64,000 bases of DNA from Torreya grandis (lineage: Eukaryota > Streptophyta > Pinopsida > Cupressales > Taxaceae): contig JARHVA010000021.1 of the NCBI GenBank assembly GCA_037957365.1, positions 7,708,501-7,772,500 on the forward strand. The letters are read 5' to 3'. This document shows positions 47,190-59,509 of this stretch, piece by piece. The position numbers and the translations under genes were made by a program. Numbering within the stretch: the stretch's first letter is position 1; each line of letters opens with the position of its first letter. The notes under the pieces are model-generated. The model did not search any database and was not told the origin of the DNA. It saw nothing but the letters and a program-made list of their open reading frames with translations.

Positions 47190-48400
47190 CTTAAACTATT
47201 AACTTATGTCAGGGTCCTCCATTAGGAATTGCTCTTCAACTTCTCCCAGGCATGATGAATCTGAGTCCCCTAATGGGAGATCTAGCCATGTAACAAAAAT
47301 AGTCAAAAATTCTTGAAGAATTTGATCAAATACTTCTTGTTGCTCAAATTTGAAAGATCCATAGGCAAGTTCATCATTGGTGGTCTCCTGGTCTAAATTC
47401 GAATAAGAATGAATACCCCCATATAATAGCACCTGAAATAAGTTTTCACCACTAGACTGGCCTTTATCTTTACTTTTTCCCTGGTCAAAAATCGCCTCAG
47501 AGATTTTCACTTTGGGACCTCAATGTTTTACTTTTTTTTTTTGGCTAAGGGTGTTCACCCATTCTCCAAAATAGGCTACAGGATCCAATGTGATTGAGAA
47601 TCCTGATTTGTGATCTCCCAATAGAATATTGTCTCTAAGGCCTAAAAAATCATAGAATGCCTCATCATTCTAAAACTCATCAATTGGTAGACTAGATTCT
47701 TGTTGGTCCCAATCTATAAGTTGGGGATAATATAATGGCAAAGGGTTATGATGAATGGCCAAGGTAAGGGTACAAATGACATTGTTATCAAATAAGTTAG
47801 TTTTAGCTAGGTTATCAAAGGTGAGGCTATAATCATAATCTACTTTGCTCTGAACATCATCATCACTAGTCACTGTTGATGGAGTTTGAATAAGATACGT
47901 GGGGTCACCCCCAGGTGGTTTAAATCCAAGTCCATAAGGTCTTTCATTCTTAGTCATGGAAATTGGCTCGATAGTTCATTGTTGATTTGGTTTGAGGCCT
48001 CTTCCTTCATAATTGTGATGCTTCATGATCCTATTGGGAGTAGGATACTTTGCATTTTGATAAAAATTATCTTGGTTGTCATTGTATAACCATGATTCAT
48101 CCCCTTCAAGAGGGTCAGGTCCTAGGCCAGATGTTGGTACAAATTTGATAGGTCCCTTATCTTTGTTCTTTTGTTGCCAATGTATATGTAGGATGACTTT
48201 AGGTCGCCTAAAGGTTTTTGGATTCTAAGGAAGATTGGAAATATGAAATATATCATGGGTCACACACTCTCCTAGCCAATTATTTGAAATGGTGAAATGA
48301 TTAGAATCTTCAAGAGGTGGCATGTGGGAAAGGGAATCCAAGGCATTAGGATCTATGCAATTATCTAGTGAAGGATCAATAAGTATATCTTTTCTTTTAT
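47190..48400 (-). pseudogene. pol: E3 protease-RT linker
   Basis: Two open segments (47510-47199 and 47957-47670) encode acidic, low-complexity sequence with YGLGFKPPGGDPTYLI and ENLFQVLLYGG. No catalytic motif. Similar linkers are seen in E6 (61640-61840) and in the E4 remnant at 2682-3056. Confidence 0.7.
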
Positions 48401-48401
48401 C

Positions 48402-49028
48402 CTATTTGTAACTTAGATTCATACCATATTGATAATTATATCTTTGAAATTTGGCCTCAAGATGCTTACAATTTTCATATGGGTGTAAATCTCTTGGAAT
48501 ATTCACTTCCATCCCTGAGTGGCAAAACTTGATACATTGGTGCAGTGTTGATGGGACTGCATGGATCTCATGTAACCAAGGCCTGCCTAGAAGTATATTG
48601 TATGATAAATCAAGATCAATTACATGGAAAAGTGTATCATGGGTTAAAGGCCCAATAATAACTGGTAAACTAATGGTGCCTTGTGATTCTCTTTCCTGAT
48701 TATCATAAGCTTTGATGGTTATTATTTCTGGCTGAAGATCTGCCATTATGTACCCAAGAAGTTTGATGACATTTAGAGACACTATTTTGAGGCCAGATCC
48801 ATTATCTATAAGGAAATGTTTCACTTTATTCCATCTTATACAAACTTCTGTGTATAATGGATTATTATGGAGTGGACCAAGGGAAGACATATTACTTTGG
48901 TTTAATGTGACATGTTGGGCTGGAGCTAGGTGTCCAACCAAAGCTTGAAATTTATCAAGGGATATATCACTAGCAATAGTGGATTGGGTCAAAAACTCAT
49001 TTAAGATGTTATTGTGGATTATTGACAT
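48402..49028 (-). pseudogene. pol: E3 protease
   Basis: The 208-codon open frame has FLIDNGS at residues 72-78 (aspartic protease loop in DNG form), YNILLGRPW at 143-151 and VPSTLHQCIKF just after. Start at MSIIHN is only the first Met in the open frame; the domain belongs to a longer polyprotein. It is the longest intact stretch of E3. Confidence 0.85.
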
Positions 49029-49539
49029 TCATAGAAAATCTAAAATAAAAATTTGTGCTGGTGTATTTTGTAATTATTCCATAATATCAAATTTCTTGTC
49101 TTGATTAGTAGTGAATGGTTTATTCTGAAGCTGAATAACTGGTTGGATAATAGACAAAGTGGTGGATCGTTATGCGTCTGAGATAGTAATCTACAACCTT
49201 CATGTTATTATTACATAATAATTGGTTGGACCATTAATGCTAATTGATGTTGGAAATGGTGTGGGACTTATAGGACAAGTCTCAGTTACCAATGCACTTG
49301 CATGTGGTCACGTGGCAAGAATGAGTTATCAATATAAGGTCCAAAAGGGGAAGTCCTAGTTTGTTGGTTTGCCTTTATGCACTCCTAGGTCAAAAAAAGA
49401 TTATCCATGTAATTTGAATAAATATTATTATTTAGTAATGGCCTAGGCAGATTAGTGTTTGGTCTAGGATTAATGGAGATGGTATTAATGCTACCCCCTA
49501 CAATATGACCTACAACCCTATTGTAGTCATGTGCAATTG

Positions 49540-52500
49540 CATGGTAGGTTTGATGGTTTTTCCATTCTAACCTTGGTTTTGTTCATTATTTTGTCATTAT
49601 GGGTCTTTCTATTGATTTTGTTGATTCTTCTAGTTCAACCTATGATTTTGATACTGTGGATTTTGTTGTTGCACTGGTCATTATTATTGTTGCCAACTAT
49701 TTTGCTACTACTAATTGTTATGTCAAGGAAAATGATTTTGATAAATCTCAAGAGTTTGATTGAAAGTGAAATCACCATTATCTAATGTTATCTCCCCATT
49801 CTCCAACATATTCTTAATTAAATGCTTGATTTGACACATCTTCATAGATTATGCCCATTGACCTAATGATAGTCATAGAATTCATTTTCACGGTACTAAT
49901 CAGGATAAGGAGTGCCTTGTGGATAATGATTTGGTATCAACCAACTAATCATATTAGTGACAATAAGCTTGTAAAATATAGACTCAATAGGTTCTCCTAA
50001 GTCACTGAAGACATGATGTGTGGGCACAATTTTCCTAGGAGGAGGGGTTTGCAATGGTAAATGTTATTATATTTGTTGTGTAGGTTTTGGTTATTGTGCT
50101 TGTGGCATTAGTTGGAGAATTTTCTAAGTAGGATTAATCTCGAAAGGTGGTACAGATGATGTTTTCACCATTTAGACATGATAGGTTTTGATTACTCCAC
50201 TTCCCATAAAATTCCTATTATGATTTAATTGCTTCGGTCTTTCGTGGTTATTGGCTTGTGTCAGTTGCAATGCTAGTGCTTGAATGGTATGTTGGTCATT
50301 TCCCTTATTGGTACCTTGATTTTGATTAGTTGAATTAAGCTTGATGATTCCTTTATTGATGAGTTCCCACTCGATCAACAAACCTTTATCAATGATCTCT
50401 TTGAACGTATGTGCACATTGCAATTCCAAATGATAAGCTATCTCACTATGAAAATTTTTGGTAAACACAGTGACTAATTATTTATCTAGTAAAATATGGG
50501 TAAAATGGCTTCCAAGGGCTCTCCATGATTTTAAATAACATGTAAAACTCTCACCAACTTTTTTCTTTGTTGGTGTTAAGTGCACTAATGAAATCTCATG
50601 CTTGAGATTATAGGAAAAGTGTTGCACAAACTTATCAAAAAGATCATCAAAATCCATTACTAAATTTTTGGAAAACTTCAAAAAACACTCCAAGGCTTGT
50701 CTAGCCAAGCTCCTTGAAAACAACAGCAAAAGGTATATGTCGTTATATGCCACTGGTTGACATGTAACAAAGAATTCAGTCAAATGAGCTTTAGGGTCAC
50801 CTTTCCCTTTGTATTTATCAAATTTTGTTGGTTCATATCTTGGAGGAAATGGTATATACAAATACTCCATGTTGAATGGGTAGGAACACACATCATCCAA
50901 TTTGAACTTTTTAATCACTTACTAGCTTGAATGGCAGCAACTACATCCTTCATCTATTACAATTTTTGGGATAGGAAACTAGAAGGAATATTTGTTTGAG
51001 GTTGGGTAGATGGTTGGTAGGTCACAAGTGGGACATTTTGACTAGGGTATGATAGAGATATATATTGGGGTACATTGGTTTGGTTGGGGAATGGACCAAG
51101 AATATGCATACATGGATTAGGATATACTTTAAATTACACATTTGGTTATGTGATATTCTGATTTGGGTTGGAAACAAAGGTTTGACTTGGAGGATTTTAT
51201 GGTTGGGATAGAGGGATATAAATATACTATGCCTACTATGGTTGAAAAGGGACATGCTACTGACTAACCGAACCTTGTTGTTGAGTGGGAACTTGTGCAC
51301 CAAGACCCTATCTCTAGATTTGTGGCATATTTTGAACCAACAACTGTCTAGTAAGTACTTGAGAAACATGGGGACCTACCTATTGCATGAATCCCTATGA
51401 AGAAGTGAAATTAATTTGCATATTGGCATCTGTTACTAACCAATAGTTGCTCATTATTGACTAGTTATTACTTTGTTTTGGATTTGCATATTAGTCTATG
51501 ACTATAGAGGTATGTTTATCGTTACCTAGAGAGATAGAACATGAGTTTCCCCTGATTGAGGTGGCAATGTATTTATCCTCTATTGTATTGATACACTAGA
51601 TTATGCTTGTTATTGTGGAATACTACTTGTTACTTATTAAGGAGTAGAGTTCATCACATTCTATCATTGAGGTGTGACATTATCCATTATTTGATTACCT
51701 AATCCCATAGGTTGTATACTTAAGGAAGCAACCAGTTGAGGTTGGGGTGTAAAAACTCCTACTCCATGGTATGATGACCTATTCATAGGATTAAATATAG
51801 GCACATGTTGTTGGATAATTTTTTATGTGTTAGTACCACTTTGATCAAGATTGGATGTTTTTTTCATATTGTCTACTACGTTTGACTCACTATTCTGTAT
51901 ATAGGCCGAAGACACTTCTTCAATAATGGGCATATGCATCAAGTTATCTATTGAAGTGGTTTGTAAAAATGGGTTAGAATTTGGATTATCTTATCCAGTT
52001 AACTCTATCAACACTCCTATTGAAGTAACTAGGTCAATAAGAGGCTTGTTTACCATGTTCATCTAATTGAAATCATGCGCTAGATTCAAGTAGGTTTGAT
52101 ATGTTGTTTGCATTTGGTTAAAGTGATCTTCCATGATGTTTTTGCCTTGATTAGATATATTAGGATCTTGGTACTTTTTTGGACTAGAACCATAAGATTT
52201 CTATAAGAATCCTATTAATCGAAATGATATTATGGGACACTCTTACTAGACTTGGTAAATTTTCATGGGGGAAGTCTACTGGAAACTTAGCCCCGACCTC
52301 TATGGATCTAACCAAAATCTCATATTTGTTCTATAAAAAATGTCGGTCAAACAAAAATGGATCATACGTGGAAGCCATATTAGTAGAATATGACTGTCGC
52401 GGTAATGGCTCATCCACTACATGTATTTTAGCTAGGTATTGTGCAGTTTGCTCTTGGTCTTGTTCTAAATAAGGTGGTGTGTTAACCAGATAGTTAGCTA

Positions 52501-52675
52501 ATGGATTTTGGATTTGTGCCCCTAATTGATTATTATAAGAGGGATAAGAATACATCTCATAAGTAATATTATATGCATAGGGGTCTTGTACCATTTATTC
52601 TTGTGAGACCACATTACTAATCCCTGGATTGTACATTAGTCCACTACGAGTGTAGGAATACATGTTGGGATCCAT
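49540..52675 (-). pseudogene. gag: E3 gag
   Basis: The likely start is ATG at 52675 (MDPNMYSYTRSG), with an in-frame stop at 52595-52597, then open to 52331. The middle part (52330-51000) is broken and rich in Pro, Gln and Asn. The Gag core is at 50918-50478 (FDKYKGKGDPKAHLTEFF, then HFSYNLKHEISL), continued in 50468-50172. A decayed knuckle near 49880-49840 has Tyr where the first Cys is expected (FYDYH, GHNL, RC). The core resembles Tat Gag. Confidence 0.8.
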
Positions 52676-54399
52676 AGTCAATGTTTTGCAATAAAAGGTC
52701 AAAAAGTTATACAAAAACTAAAAAAGGACAATGTCTAAAATAGATGATGTTTTGACTTGGTCTAGATTTATCAAAAGGATCAAAAGGTTTATGGAAATTT
52801 TTGTGAGGAAACAAGCTAGCATGAAGTATCTAACATTTCACTATTCACACAAAGATAAGCAAGTAAATGGGCCAAAAATTGAAATTCCAAACTCTAAGGT
52901 TGAAGTGTTTCAAATTAGTCTAATCTAAGAATTTAAAAGTTTATTGGTCTTTTGGCCAATTCAGCATCAAAAGCTAGGCTCAAACAAGGCATGTGCTAGG
53001 ACTATTTGCCAAATGGTGTCAAAAGCTAGACTTTGAAAATAGATGAAAGTTTTAATCTAACATATTTGAAACACTTATAATAAACACTAGGCATTTGATT
53101 CTTGGACATGAACTTGATCAACTAAGTATAAGGTATGAAACAAAAGGCACTTTTAGAAATAGTTTATTTTCTCACAAAAAATGGTTTAAAACTTGGTTCT
53201 TTTGACAAACAAGCTAGACAAAAGTGAACAGTATAACTATTTTAGACAAAAGTAACAAAAGTACACTTGGATTGGTCTAAAAATGTAGGAGCAAATTTGA
53301 AACTCTATGTAAGAGGGTCTATGAAACAATATTTGAAATTATTTGGGCAGCGTAATGATGCTATACTACCCAAAAGGTATGACAAAAAGGTTTATTTCAA
53401 AAACTCTCTAAGGCAAAGACATTTTCCTATAATTTTGATAGCATAACAATACCTTTCTTGATTCAAAATGTTGTGGTGCATAGACTCAAAGTGAAAGTGT
53501 TTAGCATGAAATGGATTAAGTCTATCAAGTGATGATAATGATTATGAGTCTTAAATGACTTTTAACCCAAATTGGAAATTAAACCTAAGTTCCCTCAAGT
53601 TTAGTGCAAATGGAGAACCCACTTAACACATCAAACCTATGAACTTGTAAAGGTGAAATTATGAATTTATATTATAAGTGAAGGACTTTAAATAAATTTG
53701 GTAAAGGTCTAGACTCAATTGGGTAGCATAATTGTGCCAAAGTGGATGATATGACTCTCAAGATTTTGATGAAATTTTAAACAAGGCAAATTGATGATCA
53801 TAATGCCCCTTTATTCAAAGGAAAATTTAAACTATATGTTTAGTTTGGATTTTTTGTTTACACCAAGTTTTGACTTCAAACAAGGCTTTAATCTAAGACA
53901 AGACCAACTAATTAATCACTCTTAGATCCTAAACTGACAAGGTTGCTTGGTATTATTGGAATCCATCAATATACATCATTTGAGAGGATTTTAAGTGTTC
54001 ATCCAAAAGTAAATGCACATTATATAGCAGGGTTTTTACACCCCCCCTTCTCTCAAATGATAGTACTATGACATAGACCTTAAGGCACACCTTGCACGAA
54101 TAATGCTTCCATGACAAGTGGGGATTTATTTAAGATCTAACAAGTTTCCAAATGATCTAGGTGAATCAATTACACAATGACTTTCATGCCAAACAATGCA
54201 AATGAAAAGCATAGATTTTAGGTCTGTATCACTTGGCTTGTTTCAAAAAGGTCTAGTCCTTTTTGTAACCACTACATCTTATTGCTTTCTCAGTGTAGTG
54301 TGATGTCCAAAGTTCCACTACGTCCTGTGTGAAACTCCAAAGGAGCCAAAAGAAGTCAATGGCAGGAGATGAAACCCTAGGTCAAAGCTTCCCAAAGAA

Positions 54400-54431
54400 C
54401 TTGTGGGAGGTGATGAAGTCCCCCTCATAAG
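54400..54431 (-). other. Leader hairpin with ACTTCATCA loop, E3
   Basis: 32 nt: arms CTTGTG and CATAAG pair with one G-U, further G-C pairs follow, and GG/CC closes the loop ACTTCATCA on the minus strand. Confidence 0.6.
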
Positions 54432-54969
54432 CCAAGTTTACATAAAAATAAAGAAAGCATGAAATAGAAAGACTTTAGGGTCATTTTTAAGGTCACCCAA
54501 GCTTTGATGAGTTTTTGGGGAGTGCTTTAGATGAATTTATTTCTAAGCCTTGGACTAATATATTTGCAATAGGAATGAAACTTTTGATTCTAATGGTTCC
54601 TAGCATACACCAACATTTCTCTTTTTGCCAAACAAAGATTTAATCTAAACAATTATTGCAAACAAAAATTAATAAGTGTGTTCAATTTTCAGCCTAAATA
54701 AAAGTGAGGTGGTGTTCATTTGACCCCTTGGTCTTAGTTGTAAACTTTTAAAGCATTCATCATAAACATCTAAAAAATTTGAACACCAAAACAAAGTTCC
54801 TAATTTATTTTTAAGCTTGCAAAAGGTGATCTAAACATGTTTTTTTAATAAAATATCAAGCTTGGTCCTACAGAAAAAATGTTAGCATGTCCTTTAGCTT
54901 TGAATCTCTTTTTGGTTTAAAATAATGAACTTTGGAAAAATAGCTCTCGGGTCTATATTTTTGGAAAAA

Positions 54970-55150
54970 CGTAGTGATCGATGTCAATTATCTACAACTG
55001 ACGATGGCTACCTTTTCTAACCGATGTCGGTTATCTAACCGACATCAGTTATGCCAATGTAATTGATGATAGGTATACAACTGATGTTGGTTTTGCTAAC
55101 TAACATTGGTTAAGATATGTAACCAATGTTAGTCTTACTTATCAATGTCC
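54970..55150 (-). promoter_or_regulatory. Decayed ACCGATGTCGGT-type palindrome array, E3 leader
   Basis: Around eight variants such as ACCGATGTCGGTT, ACCGACATCAGTT and ACCAATGTTAGT are spaced about 20-25 bp apart. They match the motif of the E1/E2 LTRs and E2 leader although the surrounding sequence differs. The variants carry TG or CA in place of CG. Confidence 0.5.
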
Positions 55151-55283
55151 GTTACAGTGTAAAAACCATGGCAAACAAAAATGGCAAAATAAAGTTAGAA
55201 AATCAATTTATAAGAGTTTTAAAGGTCCAAATGAATATTTTAAAGTTGAAAAATGATCTTCTTCAGGTGTGAAATGCATCTAT

Positions 55284-55300
55284 TCCCACTGGATGTGCCA
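55284..55300 (-). other. E3 primer-binding site
   Basis: On the minus strand TGGCACATCCAGTGGGA, three bases from the LTR. Confidence 0.85.
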
Positions 55301-55303
55301 TAA

Positions 55304-56504
55304 TGTGACCTAGGAATTTGACTCAAGATAGGATGGTTAGTATGGTGTTAGTTCCAAAATGAAAACAAAATAAAAGAAACACACTAACTAGCACAACATC
55401 TCTAGGCCTAGACACTAGGGAGAGCTTAGTTAACAAAAATAAATGACAAACACAACTAAAAAGTAAGGAATAAAATACAATAATTCCTTCACCTTCCTTG
55501 GATGCTCCAAATGCCTTTGTAGTAGTGGCTTGCTCAGCTTGTGCTCATGAAGTCCTTGGCAATAGAGGCTTGGCTACCTCCATCTCTCCTTGGCACCTTT
55601 GGCTTGTGGCTTAGCTTGGATTGAAATCAATTTGGCATGGTAACACTAGTTTCATGAAAATTTTAGAACTAATCTTGCATTATAACTTTGCATTTTGAAG
55701 TCTTTTAAATGATGTTCATGGCCTCTCTATTTATAGATTTTTGAAAATGTTTAGAATGACTTGAATTGTCCATCCAAAGATTGAGATGTGTGGTTGAGGA
55801 TTAATTCAATTTTTGGAATTAATTTTATAATTATCCTCATCATGACATTGGAAGAAGGTACAATTAAGAGGGATGAAAGGCATCATGGAAGGCATTGATG
55901 AGGCATGGAGGGCATGAAGCATGATATTTGTAGCATTTATGGCCTAGGGATGTCTTCCCAAGAAATGAGGTCACCTAATGATGCAAATATTCAATATTCA
56001 TTTACCTAAAAAATTATTCAACAAGTTTCCGTAGAATTATTAATTATGCCTTGATTTGGGTTAATTACCTCTTAAGCATGTTTAAGCACTTTGTTCACAA
56101 ATTACTCAAATTGATCAGAATGTCTTGTTGTTGGTCCAAAATTTGATTGGATTGAAATTGGAAGGCAATGTTAGATGCATTAGATCCGTATTCTCATTTA
56201 GGATGTTACCAACAAAAAATAATAAAGGCACATGTCTTGTGTAGAAGATTTGATAGGAAAGAGCAATCCAGAGCACCTAGGTGCAAAATTAGCATTTTGA
56301 CTCAAAATGATCTGATCAAAGTTAGTTGGCCCATAAATTGCATTGCCCCATTTAGGGATACCTTGGCTAAAATTGACACTTGAATACAACAGTTTTACAT
56401 AATTTAGCATGTTTTAGTGTTTTTAGGCCAAATTGTGCATTTTGAGTGGAAATTAGTCAAAACTTTGATTGGAGGTTATCGGTGGCTAGATTTAGGTGTC
56501 TACA
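55304..56504 (-). repeat. E3 5' LTR
   Basis: 1201 bp; begins TGTAGACACC at 56504 on the minus strand. ATACT follows at 56505-56509. Confidence 0.95.
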
Positions 56505-56509
56505 ATACT

Positions 56510-58463
56510 ATGTATGGCACATCTCCCTAATGTCTAATAAATGTTGATAACCTTTTATCAACAATGAAGGTGCTATCAACCCTTATCAACTCATACCATC
56601 ACTGATGATTGATTGAAGACCAACAAATGCAATATCTTCTTCCCCTATCAGGTGAGAGGTCAGAAGCCATGTATTGAGAGAAATAAAAACAACTAACTCT
56701 ATCCACTCCATGTCATGAATATTAGATATAGAAATCTGAAAATGGAATTGAAAGCAAGAACACAAGCCAAAATTATTATTCAAGCATGAACACAAACTCC
56801 AAGTAAATAGTTAACTAAATAAGGGTATAATTCCTCTAGCCTCCAATGGATCCTCCAACCTCTAGTTTGAGACTTACATTTTATCAGTTATTAGGATACG
56901 GATGGACCTATAAATGATGAGATGTTCACTGACAACAAATCATGAGATGGCATTAAAATTATCATTTTGAAGGTGTTAGTTTCCATCAATAATGCACCAT
57001 TATACATAATTAAATACATTTTACATAGATTAAAGTTTTAAAACACAAAATAGACCATTTTTTTATCTATAACATTTGAACACCTATAGATTGATTGGTT
57101 ATATGGCCACCTTTGCATAAAAGAATGATTGGTCAAAAAAAAGTATCACAAAATAATGCTCTCAATGTCGAATGTGACCAAATTGAAATATTTTTTAATC
57201 TTGAACTCTTGACCTCTCTTTTTAAGAGTTAAAAAAATTCACCTAAAATGAAAATGTGAACCCTAAACCTACACTTTTTGAGGGTTGTTACAAAATAAGA
57301 CTTGTCAATTGCTCTATGAGCATTTACAACACATAAGAGGAGAAATATATATTTAAGGCTAATTTTTCCTCTAGGGATTATAAAAATATGTTACTTTTCA
57401 AGTAAAAATAATTATCCATGAATTCCATGGAAAAGGATTGGAAATATGTTGAATTATTGGACCCCCTAAAACCCTAAATTTCCTCTTAAACTTTATAAAA
57501 AATTAACCAAATAATAAATATTATGTTCATCTTCCTTCCAACACCCTACTATCAATCTACAATCTAAAATTCTATGGATGCTAGGAAATATTTCTCAGAC
57601 TTCATTAGTCCGTACAAGGCCATACAAACTCATGTAAGGTGGATTTTTTGGAGTTTCAGATAGATCTAAGCATTTTGAAAGAGTTTTTATATAACATGAA
57701 GCATGGCTATAGGTAATGAGATGGCATGGAGGCTTTATAATTTCTCAAAGAGGTCATACCATTCAACAAATTTTCTTTAAATGCTTTTAGGATTGATTCA
57801 AAATAGGTTTTTGACAATCAAGGGCTCTAAAACATAACAAAACTTAGCAAATATTCCTAGTTTAAATTCATATTTATTTCACATGAATATGTAGGCCATA
57901 CAAGTCTAAAAATGGGTTGTCAAACTCCAAAAACTTTCTTTAGAGGCTTTTAAATGATCAAAATCAGATTTTGTGAAGGTTTGAGGTTATAAATCAAGCA
58001 GAGTCATTCATAAATGCATTTAGTTTCATCTCATATTTATAAAAAAATAGATATGGAGTATGTACCACTATTTCTCAAATATTTTTCAAGCCAAAAAAAC
58101 CATACAAATCATTAAATTTGACTCTTTGGGAAAAAAAATGGTTTTGGATGCAAACAATCACCTTTTTGAGGATTTTCAAAGCTTCAAAAGAGTAGATGCA
58201 GACTTATACATGCATATAGCCATGAAAAATGATATTTTATCAATATTATCAATAAAATATTAAATTATTCAATACCCTCCAATCACAGGCTTGAAAAACA
58301 AATTGAAAACATTTGACTTTTGAATAATCAAATGTTGGACACCATAAATCAACCAAAGAGCATACCTTATAAAATTTGATTTCACATGAGTCTTGTCTAG
58401 CCACATGAATGTATCTTTCACCTCTCCTTCTTGAGATAACCACACTATGTTTTTACCAAGTTA
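56510..58463 (-). other. E5 internal region, right part
   Basis: About 1.95 kb of AT-rich sequence between the E3 insertion and the E5 primer site. An open frame of 64 codons (58443-58249) begins shortly after the primer site but matches no family I recognise. No copia Gag, protease, integrase or RT motif was seen. Confidence 0.5.
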
Positions 58464-58479
58464 CCATGCTATGATACCA
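58464..58479 (-). other. E5 primer-binding site, tRNA-Met type
   Basis: On the minus strand TGGTATCATAGCATGG follows the LTR after one base. Most copia elements have TGGTATCAGAGC here. Confidence 0.8.
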
Positions 58480-58480
58480 C

Positions 58481-58752
58481 TGTTGGCACCAAAACTAAGA
58501 GAAAAAACTTAGAATTACATTGTAAATAAAGTATTTCACACAAAATATTTATTGTACTATTTCAAAATAATTTTTAAAATGAAGGTAAAAGATTTATATA
58601 GATTTTATGAGTATCTACAGGATGTAACCAATTCCCATGAATTAAAAATTTATTAAACTTAAAACTAACAAGTTTATTTAATTAAAACATTATTAACCTA
58701 AATAACAAAGTAAATAATTAATTAAAAGTACTTTGGATTAAATGACCCAACA
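58481..58752 (-). repeat. E5 5' LTR
   Basis: 272 bp with TGTTGG and CCAACA ends. CATGT follows at 58753-58757. Confidence 0.85.
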
Positions 58753-58757
58753 CATGT

Positions 58758-59500
58758 TGGCTCATTGCATAACCTCCCCTATATATTTAAGCCTTCATAA
58801 CCAAGCATAAGGTAAAGAGGGTACTTATAGATAGTGGATCAGGTCTAAATATTTGAACACTAAAATTAATTAAACATTTGGGTTACTTTGAAGTAGCATT
58901 GGACCTAAAAACCATCACCATCAAGGCATATAACAACACATAAATTAAATCAACCAACACTATATATCTTTATATTATGGCTGTGCCTATCATGAAAAAA
59001 TGCTTGCTCCATGTCATTGATCTTGATCTCCCCTATAACATCCTCCTTGATTGACCATGGATTCATGCCATGCAATCCATACCATCCACCTTTCACCTTC
59101 CACCAATGCATTAATTTTTGACATTTAAGAATGGAATTAACTATCCTTAGTGACCCTCAACCCTTTCAATATTGTACAATTTTGAAAGGGTGATACCATA
59201 AAACCAACTACTATCCTATCACTAAAAATTCCTTTGAAACCAATAGATCCACAACACTAGAATTGAATAATTCCTCTTCTTACATACATCCTGACAACCA
59301 TCCATCCACATTAAAAAATACACCTTCCAAATATAATTTCAATATCATTGATAAAGGTTTTGGGGATTATGAAATCTAATATGTTTTCCATGTGATTAAA
59401 CTCCCCATTTCTCTTAGAATCCATGCCAGGCCCAACATGAATAGGAAAAGAGAACCAACATCCTATTAGTTAGGCATAACCACATTCATCAAATGCAATC
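58758..59500 (+). pseudogene. E6 protease remnant
   Basis: Plus-strand translation with stops shows VLIDSGSGLNI (active-site loop in DSG form, about 58825), LIKHLGYFEVALDLKTITIKAYNN, HVIDLDLPYNILL and AMQSIPSTFH (about 59085). These match E3 protease in order. The downstream linker begins before 59500. Confidence 0.75.
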
Positions 59501-59509
59501 TTTTTTTAG

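Larger units (their letters stand above)
52676..55283 (-). other. E3 leader
   Basis: A 2.6-kb untranslated leader shared in blocks with E4. It contains the AYTTCAYYA-loop hairpin at 54400-54431 and the palindrome array at 54970-55150. No gene is seen. Confidence 0.6.
40310..56504 (-). mobile_element. E3: complete, heavily mutated Tat-lineage element
   Basis: A 16.2-kb minus-strand element flanked by ATACT at 40305-40309 and 56505-56509, inserted in E5. LTRs are about 1.2 kb. From right to left: primer site, 2.6-kb leader, gag, protease, RT, RNase H, second RNase H, integrase, 2.3-kb 3' region, polypurine tract. Its LTRs and proteins differ clearly from E1/E2 but it shares their primer site, TGTAGACA LTR start and several hairpin types. 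Integrase catalytic residues are mutated. Confidence 0.95.
39727..58752 (-). mobile_element. E5: short Copia-like non-autonomous element, split by E3
   Basis: Flanked by CATGT at 39722-39726 and 58753-58757. LTRs of 270 and 272 bp (39727-39996, 58481-58752) begin TGTTGGGTCA and end GGTGCCAACA on the minus strand; the left copy has lost its terminal CA by mutation. The primer site next to the right LTR is of the tRNA-Met type, and GGGGGAGTT precedes the left LTR. Without E3 the element is about 2.8 kb. No copia Gag-Pol motif is visible, so it was non-autonomous. Confidence 0.85.

Noticed and set aside
39727..58752. E5 as a DNA transposon because of TGTTGG/CCAACA ends
   Set aside because: A 5-bp duplication, long direct repeats, primer site and purine tract all identify an LTR element.
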